DNA of 64,000 nt from Palsa-504 sp963800415. GTDB lineage: Bacteria; Actinomycetota; Actinomycetes; Streptosporangiales; Streptosporangiaceae. Positions 1-8,435 of the stretch are shown here, piece after piece. Position 1 is the first letter of the stretch. Each line of letters begins with the position of its first letter. Where the stretch lies: the NCBI GenBank assembly GCA_963800415.1, contig CAWDBS010000074.1:1-64000 (forward strand). The letters are read 5' to 3'. The notes under the pieces were generated by a model. That model did no database searches, was not told the DNA's origin, and saw only the letters and a list, made by a program, of their open reading frames with translations. Both the position numbers and the translations under genes were made by a program.

Positions 1-319
1 AGACTATCGGAAGACCCGCGCGCCCGTGACGGCCTCGCGTGCGGAGCGGCATTTGCCGACTCCTATGGTCTAGACCTTATCGCAAGGAAGGCCACCGGGA
101 TATCACTCCCGGGCCCGCGGAGCATGGTGATCCAGCCCACCCGTGGCCCGCCCACCCGGATACGAACCGACGGTGTTGATCCGAGGCATGTCGATTCACG
201 GCCTACGTATTCGCCGTGGCCCGCCAGCAGGATCACGCCGGTGATGGTCGTGTCGCGCCTCGCGGCCGGGCTAGAACATGTCGACGGTCAGGCTGGCTTC
301 TGTGCTCGGGATGCCCTGG
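1..319. other. Intergenic stretch without a recognisable gene
   Basis: This stretch lies between the left edge and the whiA stop. Apart from the palindrome at 64-77 it has a short inverted repeat at about 99-118 (CCGGGA, 6-base loop, TCCCGG). Both strands were read. No open frame shows a recognisable family or the local codon bias, and no gap gene (a frequent whiA neighbour) is visible. Confidence 0.5.
64..77. promoter_or_regulatory. DasR-type operator (dre-like palindrome)
   Basis: The perfect 10-bp palindrome GGTCTAGACC lies here in the context ATGGTCTAGACCTT. DasR, the GntR-family N-acetylglucosamine regulator of actinomycetes, binds a consensus of about ACTGGTCTAGACCACT, so core and spacing match. 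No gene in this window starts just beside it. The target is probably left of position 1 or not visible. Confidence 0.55.
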
Positions 320-1251
320 TCAGCGGGCCCGGCGGTCGGCCATGGCCAGCAGGCGGCGGATACGGCCTGTGATTGCGTCCTTGGTCAGCGGCGGGTCGGC
401 GAGCTGGCCGAGTTCCTCCAGGCTGGCCTGCCGGTGCGCCATCCGCAACTGGCCCGCCATGGTCAGGTGCTGCGGCGCGTCCGGGCCGAGGATCTCCAGG
501 GCACGCTGCACCCGCGCGCCCGCCGCCACCGCGGCGCGCGCGCTGCGGCGCAGGTTGGCGTCGTCGAAGTTGGCAAGCCGGTTGGCGGTGGCCCGGACCT
601 CGCGCCGCATCCGGCGCTCCTCCCAGGCCAGCACGGCCTGGTGCGCGCCGAGCCGGGTCAGCATGGCGCTGATCGCCTCGCCGTCCCTGATCACCACCCG
701 GTCCACGCCGCGCACGTCACGCGCCTTGGCGTGTACCTTCAGCCGCCGCGCCGCGCCGACCAGGGCGAGCGCCGCCTCGGACCCGGGACAGGTGATCTCG
801 AGCGCCATCGAGCGCCCCGGCTCGGTCAGTGACCCGTGGGCCAGGAACGCGCCACGCCAGGCGGCCTCGCAATCGACGCGGAACCGGACACCACCTGCCT
901 GGGCAGGCCCCGCACCGGCCGGCCGAAACTGTCGATCAGCCCGGTCTGGCGGGCCAGGCTCTCGCCGGCCTGCCCCTTGCTCACCCGGACCAGGTAGCGG
1001 TTGCCCTTGCGCAGGCCGCTCGGCGAGAGCACGAGGAACTCGGCCGGGTGCCCGAACACCTCGGTGATGCCCGCGCGCAGCCGCCGGGCCGCCGCGCCGG
1101 TGTCGAGTTCGGCCTCGATGACCACCCGGCCCTCGGACAGGTGCAGGCCGCCGGCGAATCTGAGCAGCGTGGAGACCTCGGCCTTGCGGCAGCACGGCTT
1201 GATCACCTGGACTCGGCTGAGCTCGTCCTTCACCACGCTGGTCATTGCCAT
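320..1251 (-). CDS. whiA: WhiA sporulation regulator, frameshifted
   Basis: WhiA is a DNA-binding transcription factor needed with WhiB for sporulation septation in actinomycetes. It combines a degenerate LAGLIDADG-type N-terminal domain with a C-terminal helix-turn-helix. The N-terminal half (starting MAMTSVVKDELSRV) reads in one frame to about 890. The C-terminal half (AAWRGAFLAHGSLTEPG... to RIRRLLAMADRRAR) reads in another. The break is near 875-890, where WhiA normally reads about VVxGxxCDAxAAWRG; one missing base explains it. The start ATG at 1251 lies 6 bases after the yvcK stop with a GGGGGAG ribosome-binding site, so it is coupled to yvcK. The protein is probably intact and the indel a sequence error or recent mutation. 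Confidence 0.9.
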
Positions 1252-1257
1252 GCAGCA

Positions 1258-2256
1258 TCACTCCCCCCAGCTAGGTCCCGACCCATGATGCCCAGGTACG
1301 GCACGGTAGCTCTCGAATATCTGCGCGTACATCCCCGCCAGCAGCCTGGTGTCATGCCTGGGTGTGCCGTCGGCCGCGGCCACGTCCGCCATCACCAGCC
1401 GGGCCCCGAGCACCGCGGCTGCTTTCTCCAGGTCGGCCAGGTTACCGGTTCCGGCGGCCGTGGTGTCGGCGAGGACAACATCCACGGTAAGCGCAGGCGC
1501 GTGCCCGGCGAGGACCTCGAGGTGCTTGTGGGGCGAAAATCCCTCGGTCTCCCCCGGCTGCGGGGCCAGGTTGAGGACCAGCAGCCGCCGGGCCGTGGTG
1601 ACGTGCAGCGCGGAAGCGAGCTCGGGCACCAGCAGGTGCGGCAGCACACTGGTGAACCACGAGCCGGGGCCGAACACCACCCACTCAGCGTCCAGCACCG
1701 CGCGCACCGCCTCGGGCACCGCGGGCGGGTCAGGCGGCAGCAGCGTGATCGACCGCACCTGCCCCGGCGTGCTCGCGCACGCCGCCTGGCCGCGCAACGT
1801 GCTGACCTCTTCCGGCCGGGCGGGGTCGGCGCCGACCACCTCCGCGACGATGTCGAGCGGCACCGCGGCCATGGGCAGCACCCGGCCGCCGGTGCCGAGC
1901 AGCCGGCCCACCCACTCCAGGCCCGCGACCGTATCGCCGAGCAGATCCCACAGCGCCACGATGAGCAGGTTGCCGACGGCATGACCGGCCAGCTCGCGGT
2001 CACCGCCGAACCGGTGCTGGACGACCTTGCTCCAGGTGGTGCCCCACTCGTCGTCGCCGCACAGCGCGGCCAGCGCCATCCGCAAGTCACCAGGCGGCAG
2101 GACGCCGAAGTCCCGGCGCAGCCGGCCGCTCGACCCGCCGTCGTCGGCGACCGTCACGATCGCGGTGAGATCATCAGTCACCCGGCGCAGGGCCGACAGC
2201 GACGCCGCCAGCCCGTGCCCGCCACCGAGCGCTACCGCCCTGAGGCCAGTCCCCAA
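1258..2256 (-). CDS. yvcK: YvcK / CofD-family gluconeogenesis factor
   Basis: A nucleotide-sugar-binding YvcK family protein (CofD-like Rossmann fold) that in Gram-positives affects cell-wall precursor metabolism. The N-terminal ALGGGHGLAASLSALR and the following ADDGGSSGRLR are the family signature. The open frame reaches an ATG at 2307 inside rapZ. I prefer TTG at 2256: it gives the usual short N-terminus (LGTGLRAVALGGG) and has GGGAG seven bases upstream, overlapping the rapZ stop. That implies translational coupling in a uvrC-rapZ-yvcK-whiA operon. Length about 332 aa fits the family. Confidence 0.9.
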   Translation of the reverse strand: MGTGLRAVALGGGHGLAASLSALRRVTDDLTAIVTVADDGGSSGRLRRDFGVLPPGDLRMALAALCGDDEWGTTWSKVVQHRFGGDRELAGHAVGNLLIVALWDLLGDTVAGLEWVGRLLGTGGRVLPMAAVPLDIVAEVVGADPARPEEVSTLRGQAACASTPGQVRSITLLPPDPPAVPEAVRAVLDAEWVVFGPGSWFTSVLPHLLVPELASALHVTTARRLLVLNLAPQPGETEGFSPHKHLEVLAGHAPALTVDVVLADTTAAGTGNLADLEKAAAVLGARLVMADVAAADGTPRHDTRLLAGMYAQIFESYRAVPGHHGSGPSWGE

Positions 2257-2260
2257 CTGC

Positions 2261-3172
2261 TCACTCCCGACCCAGATCCCGGTGCACCACCTGCACGTCA
2301 GCCCCATCTGCAGAACCCCGGGAGATCGCGGTACCGGCGAGTGCGCCGGCCACGCGTGCCGCCAGTTCGTCGGCTATCGCCACGCTGCGGTGCTTGCCGC
2401 CGGTGCAGCCCACCGCGAGGGTGACGAACCGCTTGCCCTCCCGTTCATAGCCGGGCAGCACCACATGGAGCAACTCCGCGTAATGACGCAGAAACTCCTT
2501 GGCGCCGGGCTGGGCGAGAACGTACTCGCGGACCGGCGCGTCCTGCCCGGTCATCGGGGCCAGTTCGGGGATCCAGTGCGGGTTGGGCAGGAACCGGCAG
2601 TCGGCCACCAGGTCGGCGTCCACCGGGAGGCCGTATTTGTAGCCGAACGAGACGATGCTGAGCCTCAGTCCGGCGGCCGTGCCGCCGCCGAAGAAGTCGC
2701 GCATCCTGGCCCGCAGCTCGTGCACGTTGAGCCTGGTCGTGTCCAGCACGAGGTCCGCGTCGCCGCGCGCCTCGCGGAGCAGTTCGCGCTCGGCCGCGAG
2801 CCCGTCGGTGACCCGGCCGGTGCCCTGCAACGGGTGCGGCCGCCGCTCGCTGTCGAACCGGCGCACCAGCGTGTCCTCCGCGGCCTCCAGGTAGACCACG
2901 CGGGCGGCCGCGCCCCGCGCGCCCAGGTCGCTGATCGCCGACTTCAGGTCGGTGCTGAAGGCGCGGCTGCGCACATCGACCACCGCGGCCATCCGGCTGA
3001 CCGCGCCGTTGGACCTGGCCGCGAGGTCCACCATGGTCGGCAGCAGGCCCGGCGGCAGGTTGTCGACCACGAACCAGCCCAGATCCTCGAGCGACTTGGC
3101 CGCGGTGGACCGCCCCGCCCCGGACAAGCCGGTGATGATGACGATGTTCGCCGGGTCCTCAGCCGTCCTCAT
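2261..3172 (-). CDS. rapZ: RapZ/YvcJ-family nucleotide-binding RNase adapter
   Basis: A P-loop ATP/GTP-binding protein of the RapZ (YvcJ) family; E. coli RapZ guides RNase E to the GlmZ sRNA, while the actinobacterial role is less clear. The Walker A motif GLSGAGRS is near residues 15-22, followed by the family motif FVVDNLPP. The C-terminal domain contains GCTGGKHRSV. At 303 aa it is slightly longer than the E. coli protein. Its ATG overlaps the uvrC stop by four bases, and the yvcK ribosome-binding site overlaps its own stop, so the block is one transcription unit. Confidence 0.93.
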   Translation of the reverse strand: MRTAEDPANIVIITGLSGAGRSTAAKSLEDLGWFVVDNLPPGLLPTMVDLAARSNGAVSRMAAVVDVRSRAFSTDLKSAISDLGARGAAARVVYLEAAEDTLVRRFDSERRPHPLQGTGRVTDGLAAERELLREARGDADLVLDTTRLNVHELRARMRDFFGGGTAAGLRLSIVSFGYKYGLPVDADLVADCRFLPNPHWIPELAPMTGQDAPVREYVLAQPGAKEFLRHYAELLHVVLPGYEREGKRFVTLAVGCTGGKHRSVAIADELAARVAGALAGTAISRGSADGADVQVVHRDLGRE

Positions 3173-5127
3173 GCCTTCCCCCCTGTCTCGCTGGTCTGCG
3201 CCTGATCCGAGCTCAGGGCGGCCGAGATGGTAGCGGCCAGCCGGGGGCCGATGCCCGGCACCGCCGCGATCTGGACGATGCTCGCCGCGCTGAGCTTACG
3301 CACCGAGCCGAAGTGCTTGAGCAGGGCCCTGCGCCGCGCCGGGCCGAGCCCGGGCACGTCGTCGAGCGCGCTGGTGGTGGCGGCCTTGCCGCGCTTGTGC
3401 CGGTGGTAGGCGATCGCGAACCGGTGCGCCTCGTCCCGCACCCGCTGCAGCAGGTAGAGCCCCTCACTGCTGCGGGGCAGGATGACCGGGTACTCCTCGC
3501 CTGGCTGCCAGACCTCCTCCAGGCGCTTGGCCAGACCGCAGACGGCGACGTCGTCGATGCCCAGCTCGGCCAGGGCCCGGGCCGCAGCGTCAGCTTGCAG
3601 CGGGCCGCCGTCGACGACCACCAGGTTGGGCGGATAAGCAAATTTCCTTGGGCCGGTTACGTCTTCTTCCGGATCGGGGTCGCCGAGGGTGTCCAGCTCG
3701 CCGGTCTTCTCGCGTTCGGCCAGGTAGCGGCGGAACCGCCGGCTGATCACCTCGTGGATCGCGGAGATGTCGTCGGTGCCGTCGGTGCCCTTGATCGCGA
3801 ACCGGCGGTACTCGCTCTTGCGGGCCAGGCCGTCCTCGAACACGACCATCGACGCGACCACGTGCGTGCCCTGCAGGTTCGAGACGTCATAGCATTCGAT
3901 CCGCAGCGGAGCGTCGTCCAGGCCGAGCGCGTCGGTGATCTCGTTGAGCGCCTTGCTCCTGGTGGTCAGGTCGCTGGCGCGGCGGGTCTTGTGCAGGGCG
4001 AGCGACTGGCCGGCGTTCCGGGCCACGGTCTCGAACAGGGCCTTCTTGTCCCCGCGCCGCGGCACCCGCAGGCTGACCGGGCCGCCGCGTCGTTCGGTCA
4101 GCCACTGGGTCATGGTGGCCGGGTCGGGCGGCAGTTCCGGCACCAGGACCTCCCGCGGGATGCCCGTGTTGACCGCCTCGGCGTCGGCCGGGGTGTCCGC
4201 GTAGACCTGGCCGAGGAACTGCTCCACCAGGCCGGCCGGGGTCACTTCCTCGATCTTGTCCAGGACCCAGCCGCGCTGGCCGCGAACCCGGCCGCCGCGC
4301 ACGTAGAACACCTGGACGGCCGCCTCGAGCTGATCCTCGGCCAGCGCGATCACGTCGCAGTCGGTACCGTCGCCGAGCACCACCGCCTGCTTCTCGATCG
4401 CGCGCTCCAGCGCCCGCAGGTCGTCGCGGAGCCGGGCGGCGCGCTCGAACTCCTCCTCGGCGGCGGCCTGCTTCATCTCGGCCTCGAGACGGCTGGCGAA
4501 CCGGCTGGTCTGCCCGGCCATGAAGTCGCAGAAGTCCTCGGCCAGCCGGCGGTGGTCCTCGGCGCTGATCCGATTGACGCACGGCGCGGAGCACTTGCCG
4601 ATGTAGCCGAGCAGGCAGGGACGGCCGATCTGGCCGGACCGCCTGAACACCCCCGCCGAGCAGGTGCGCACCGGGAAGACCCGGAGCAACGTGTCAACCG
4701 TGTCCCGGATGGCCCAGGCGTGGCTGTACGGGCCGAAGTACTTGGTGCCCTTCCGCTTGGCGCCGCGCATGACCATGACCCGCGGGTACTCCTCGCCCAC
4801 CGTGACGGCCAGGTAGGGGTAGCTCTTGTCGTCCCGGTACTTGATGTTGAACCGGGGATCGAACTCCTTGATCCAGGAGTACTCGAGCTGCAGCGCCTCG
4901 ACCTCGGTGCCGACCACCGTCCACTCGACGCCCGCCGCGGTCTTCAGCATCATCTGGGTGCGCGGGTGCAGGCTGGCGAAGTCGGCGAAGTAGGAGTTCA
5001 GCCGCTGCCGGAGCGACTTGGCCTTGCCAACGTAGATCACCCGGCCACGTTGGTCGCGGAACTTGTAGACCCCTGGGGAGTCGGGAATCTCGCCCAGCGC
5101 CGGCCGGTAGCCGTGCGGATCTGTCAC
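3169..5127 (-). CDS. uvrC: Excinuclease ABC subunit C
   Basis: UvrC makes the dual incisions in UvrABC nucleotide-excision repair. The N-terminal GIY-YIG nuclease domain shows SPGVYKFRD and VIYVGKAKSLRQRL. A UvrB-interaction (UVR) segment, EEEFERAARLRDDLRALE, lies near residues 210-230. The RNase-H-like second nuclease domain follows. The C-terminus has tandem helix-hairpin-helix motifs (VPGLGPARRRALL and VPGIGPRLA). Length 652 aa is normal. It is the promoter-proximal gene of the uvrC-rapZ-yvcK-whiA unit, divergent from the exporter gene at 5197, with 69 bases between for both promoters. Confidence 0.96.
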   Translation of the reverse strand: MTDPHGYRPALGEIPDSPGVYKFRDQRGRVIYVGKAKSLRQRLNSYFADFASLHPRTQMMLKTAAGVEWTVVGTEVEALQLEYSWIKEFDPRFNIKYRDDKSYPYLAVTVGEEYPRVMVMRGAKRKGTKYFGPYSHAWAIRDTVDTLLRVFPVRTCSAGVFRRSGQIGRPCLLGYIGKCSAPCVNRISAEDHRRLAEDFCDFMAGQTSRFASRLEAEMKQAAAEEEFERAARLRDDLRALERAIEKQAVVLGDGTDCDVIALAEDQLEAAVQVFYVRGGRVRGQRGWVLDKIEEVTPAGLVEQFLGQVYADTPADAEAVNTGIPREVLVPELPPDPATMTQWLTERRGGPVSLRVPRRGDKKALFETVARNAGQSLALHKTRRASDLTTRSKALNEITDALGLDDAPLRIECYDVSNLQGTHVVASMVVFEDGLARKSEYRRFAIKGTDGTDDISAIHEVISRRFRRYLAEREKTGELDTLGDPDPEEDVTGPRKFAYPPNLVVVDGGPLQADAAARALAELGIDDVAVCGLAKRLEEVWQPGEEYPVILPRSSEGLYLLQRVRDEAHRFAIAYHRHKRGKAATTSALDDVPGLGPARRRALLKHFGSVRKLSAASIVQIAAVPGIGPRLAATISAALSSDQAQTSETGGKA

Positions 5128-5196
5128 GAAGTAACTTTACGCTCCCCCTGGAATAACTGGCCCGGGTCTAACGGGTCCGCGCTCCGGCCGGCCACG

Positions 5197-7638
5197 ATGG
5201 CATTCGTGGGTACCTTCTTCGCCGCGGCCGGGCGGCTGTCCGTCCGCTTCCGCTGGGTCATCGTGCTGGCTTGGGTGGCCGGCGCGGCCGCGGCCATGGT
5301 GCTGCTGCCGTCGCTGTCGAGCGTGACGCAGAGCGACAGCACCTCGTTCCTGCCGGCCAGCGCGCCCAGCCAGCAGGCGGCCCGGCTGGCCTCGCCGCTG
5401 CAGGGGGCCACGCTGACCGCGGTCACGGTGGTGGCCGCGCGTCCGGACGGGACGCTGTCCGGCGCGGACCAGGCGTTCGTCGCGCGACTGGCGGGTTCGC
5501 TGTCCCGGGTCGCCAAGGTAGTCGCCATACGGGACGCCGGGCAGTCGGCCGACGGGCAGGCCGAGCGGCTCACCGTGCTGGCCGCGCTGGCCCAGTCCGG
5601 CGGCCTCGCCGCGTCCCAGCAGGCCACCCTGGTGGCGGACGTGCGTGACGCGATCCGCGCGGCGGGGCCGCCGCCCGGGTTCTCGGTGCACACGGCGGGC
5701 ACGGTGGCCACCCGGGTGGACACCAACGCCACCTCCGGCAAGACCGGCGGCCAGGTCCAGTGGTTCTCCATCATCTTCGTGATCGTGCTGCTCATCGCGG
5801 TGTTCCGGTCGGCGCTGGCGCCACTGATCGCGGTGCTGCCCGCGGTGGTCGTGGTGCTGGCCGCCGAGCGGCTCACCGCCGAGGCCGCGGTGCACGGCCT
5901 GGGCGTGTCGCAGATCGCCTCGCTGCTGCTGATCGTGCTGGTGCTCGGCGCGGGCACGGACTACGCGCTGTTCCTGATGTTCCGGGTGCGGGAGGAAATG
6001 CGCGCCGGGCTGGGCTGCCGTGAGGCGATCGTGCTCTCGGTGGCGCGGGTCGGCGAGACGATCACGTTCTCCGCGGGCATTCTTATCGCCGCGCTGCTGT
6101 CACTGGCCAGCGCCACCTTCAGTCTGTACTCCGGGCTGGCGGCGCCGCTGGCCATCGCGATCGCGCTGATGCTCATCGCCGGACTCACCCTGCTGCCAGC
6201 CCTGCTGGCGATCTGCGGCCCGGTCGCGTTCTGGCCCTCCTCGGTCCGGCCGGGCGCCGCGCGCGCCGGATGGTGGGGACCGGCCTGCGCGCGGATCGTA
6301 CGGCGGCCGCTGGCGACGCTGGTCATCGGCCTCATCGTCTTCGGCACGCTCGCGGTGGCCGGGGCAGGCTACCTGGCCGCGGGGCTCGGCGGCGCGGCGA
6401 CCGGACCGGTGGGCAGCGATTCGGCGGCCGGTGACGCGCTGCTGACCAGGCACTTCCCGCAGACGGCGGCCAACCCTACGGTCATCGTGCTGCGCCTGCG
6501 GCGGCCCGCCTGGGCGGCCGCGGATTCGGTGGCGGCCGCCGGGCGGCTGCTGACCGCCGATCCCGTGTTCACCTCGGTGTCCGGGCCGCTGAACGCCAAC
6601 GGGACAGCGCTGACCGCGGCCCAGTACGCCGCGCTCTACGCCGCCTACGGCCCAGCGCGGGCGATGCCGGCCTCGGCCGCGGCCCACGTCCCGCTGGCGA
6701 AGCTGGCCGCCTACCAGGCCTACCGGGCCAGCGGGTCCTACGTGAGCGCCGACGGGTACACGATCTCGTTCGCCACCTCGCTCGCGGCCGGGAGCGCGAC
6801 GACCACTGCGGCGGCGCAGGCAGTGCCCGCCATCCGGGCCGCGGCCGCCCACGCGGCGCGGGCCGCCGGCGCCGCCGCCTCCGGGGTTACCGGGCAGGCG
6901 GCGTTCACCTACGATGTCGCCCAGCTGTCCGGCAGCGACCTGCGCACCGTCATTCCGATCGCCATCGCCGTCATCGCGGTGCTGCTCGCGCTGGTGATGC
7001 GGAGCCTGATCGCGCCGTTGTACCTGATCGTCTCGGTGGTGCTCTCCTACTTCTCCGCCCTCGGCCTGACCGTGCTGGTGTTCATGAAGGCCGCCGGCCA
7101 GCCGGGGCTGACGTTCATCCTGCCGTTCCTGCTGTTCATGTTCCTGCTTGCGCTCGGCGAGGATTACAACGTCCTGGTCATGACGCGGATCAGGGAAGAG
7201 GCCCAGCATCTGCCGCTGCGCGAGGCGGTGGGCCGGGCGCTGAACGTCACGGGGACGACGGTGTCCTCGGCCGGGCTGGTGCTGGCCGGGACGTTCGGGG
7301 TGCTGGCGATCGTAGGTTCGGGCAGCGCCGGGGCGCAGAACGTCCGGACGATCGTGGATGTCGGGGTCGGCCTCGCGCTCGGCGTGCTGATGGACACCTT
7401 CCTGGTCCGGACACTGCTGGTGCCCTCGGCTGTGGTGCTGATCGGGCGGTGGAACTGGTGGCCGTCCGCGCTGTCCCGGGCGCGGCCGGCCAGTCTTCCG
7501 GCCGCCGGGACCGACGATACCTCCTTTACGACGTATAAGTTATTACTTAAGTTGGCTTTCGAGGGCTATGGGGCCAGGGGGCTCGCTGAGTGGACGAGGA
7601 GCAGAGATGACCGCTTCCCGGACGGCGCCCACCTGTGA
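5197..7638 (+). CDS. MMPL/RND-family transporter
   Basis: A large inner-membrane RND-superfamily exporter of the MMPL type (lipid or hydrophobic-molecule export in actinobacteria), about 813 aa. The first membrane helix is residues ~15-37 and an extracytoplasmic loop follows. Two helix bundles carry the diagnostic GTDYALFLMFRVREE and GEDYNVLVMTRIREE motifs, the proton-relay Asp/Tyr segments of the two pseudo-symmetric halves. I chose ATG 5197 because it directly precedes the first helix; the frame is open far upstream only as uvrC antisense. The last ~40 codons (from ~7517) are AT-richer and do not look like the family; the tail may be acquired or regulatory. Confidence 0.9.
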   Translation: MAFVGTFFAAAGRLSVRFRWVIVLAWVAGAAAAMVLLPSLSSVTQSDSTSFLPASAPSQQAARLASPLQGATLTAVTVVAARPDGTLSGADQAFVARLAGSLSRVAKVVAIRDAGQSADGQAERLTVLAALAQSGGLAASQQATLVADVRDAIRAAGPPPGFSVHTAGTVATRVDTNATSGKTGGQVQWFSIIFVIVLLIAVFRSALAPLIAVLPAVVVVLAAERLTAEAAVHGLGVSQIASLLLIVLVLGAGTDYALFLMFRVREEMRAGLGCREAIVLSVARVGETITFSAGILIAALLSLASATFSLYSGLAAPLAIAIALMLIAGLTLLPALLAICGPVAFWPSSVRPGAARAGWWGPACARIVRRPLATLVIGLIVFGTLAVAGAGYLAAGLGGAATGPVGSDSAAGDALLTRHFPQTAANPTVIVLRLRRPAWAAADSVAAAGRLLTADPVFTSVSGPLNANGTALTAAQYAALYAAYGPARAMPASAAAHVPLAKLAAYQAYRASGSYVSADGYTISFATSLAAGSATTTAAAQAVPAIRAAAAHAARAAGAAASGVTGQAAFTYDVAQLSGSDLRTVIPIAIAVIAVLLALVMRSLIAPLYLIVSVVLSYFSALGLTVLVFMKAAGQPGLTFILPFLLFMFLLALGEDYNVLVMTRIREEAQHLPLREAVGRALNVTGTTVSSAGLVLAGTFGVLAIVGSGSAGAQNVRTIVDVGVGLALGVLMDTFLVRTLLVPSAVVLIGRWNWWPSALSRARPASLPAAGTDDTSFTTYKLLLKLAFEGYGARGLAEWTRSRDDRFPDGAHL
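7536..7552. promoter_or_regulatory. AT-rich inverted repeat inside the exporter 3' end
   Basis: TAAGT-TATT-ACTTA is a perfect 5-bp inverted repeat at 7536-7549, overlapping the palindrome ACTTAAGT at 7545-7552. It sits in a strikingly AT-rich patch of about 40 bases within otherwise GC-rich DNA and about 100 bases upstream of the MBL hydrolase start. A regulator operator or promoter for that gene is an inference. Confidence 0.35.
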
Positions 7639-7650
7639 AAACATGCCCGG

Positions 7651-8424
7651 ATGGGAACGTTGGCGCAGATCGCTCCGGGAGTGCTCGTCGGGACCAGCTC
7701 CTACGCCATGACGACGACCACCGTGGTGGCCGGCCCGGCCGGGGGCTGCCTGGTCATCGACCCGGCCGTGACGGTGGCCGAGCTGACCGCGCTGGCCGGT
7801 GAGCTGGCCGCGATGGGGCTGCGGCCGGCGGTGGGGTGGTCGACTCATCCGCACTGGGATCACGTGCTGTGGAGCCGGGAGCTCGGGGAGGCGCCGAGAT
7901 ACGCCGCGCCTGCGGCCGTCACCAGCGCCGGGACCGAGCGAGACGGCATCCTCGAGGAGGTCCGGCAATCCGCGTCCGGGCACGACCTCGAGCTGGTCGG
8001 GCGGATGCGGTCGCTGGACGGCTCCGTCATCCCGTGGGACGGGCCGGAGGCCCGGCTGATCGTGCATGACGGGCACGCGCCCGGGCACGGCGCGGTATTC
8101 CTGCCGGACAGCGGCGTCCTGATCGCCGGGGACATGTGCTCGGACATGGAGATTCCGCTGCTGGACACCGTCGCGGCGGATCCGCTCGGCGACTACCGCA
8201 CCGGGATGGAGCGGCTGGCATCCGTGCCCGGCGTGCGCCAGGTGGTGCCCGGCCACGGCCACGTCGGGGACGCCGGTGAATTCCGCAGGCGGCTCGCCCT
8301 CGATGCCGCCTACCTAGACGTCGTGTCCGCGGGGCAGCCGTACGGCGACTCGCGGCTGACGGCCGACAGCCCGAAGTGGATGCGGGTCACGCACGAGGAG
8401 CAGGTGCGCTACTTCCAGGGCTAG
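7651..8424 (+). CDS. MBL-fold metallo-hydrolase
   Basis: A metallo-beta-lactamase-fold hydrolase of 257 aa, probably cytoplasmic with a dinuclear metal site. The metal-binding HxHxDH motif appears as STHPHWDHVLW near residue 68. Later ligands are the His of HDGHAPGHGA, the Asp of IAGDMCSD and the His of VVPGHGHVGD. The substrate cannot be told from sequence. It starts 12 bases after the exporter stop and may share its transcript or use the AT-rich element just upstream. Its stop is 11 bases from the convergent CocE-type gene. Confidence 0.85.
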   Translation: MGTLAQIAPGVLVGTSSYAMTTTTVVAGPAGGCLVIDPAVTVAELTALAGELAAMGLRPAVGWSTHPHWDHVLWSRELGEAPRYAAPAAVTSAGTERDGILEEVRQSASGHDLELVGRMRSLDGSVIPWDGPEARLIVHDGHAPGHGAVFLPDSGVLIAGDMCSDMEIPLLDTVAADPLGDYRTGMERLASVPGVRQVVPGHGHVGDAGEFRRRLALDAAYLDVVSAGQPYGDSRLTADSPKWMRVTHEEQVRYFQG

Positions 8425-8435
8425 CGCTGGTCCGG

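Noticed and set aside
140..220. tRNA-like segment on the minus strand (GGTTCGTATCC near the expected T-arm)
   Set aside because: The T-stem pairs in only four of five positions and no acceptor, D or anticodon stem fits the spacing.
829..2424. Long plus-strand open frame over whiA and yvcK
   Set aside because: Antisense frame typical of GC-rich DNA, with no domain similarity while the opposite strand holds conserved genes.
3313..5196. Very long N-terminal extension of the exporter frame
   Set aside because: It is antisense to uvrC, lacks helices and family similarity; the exporter starts at 5197.
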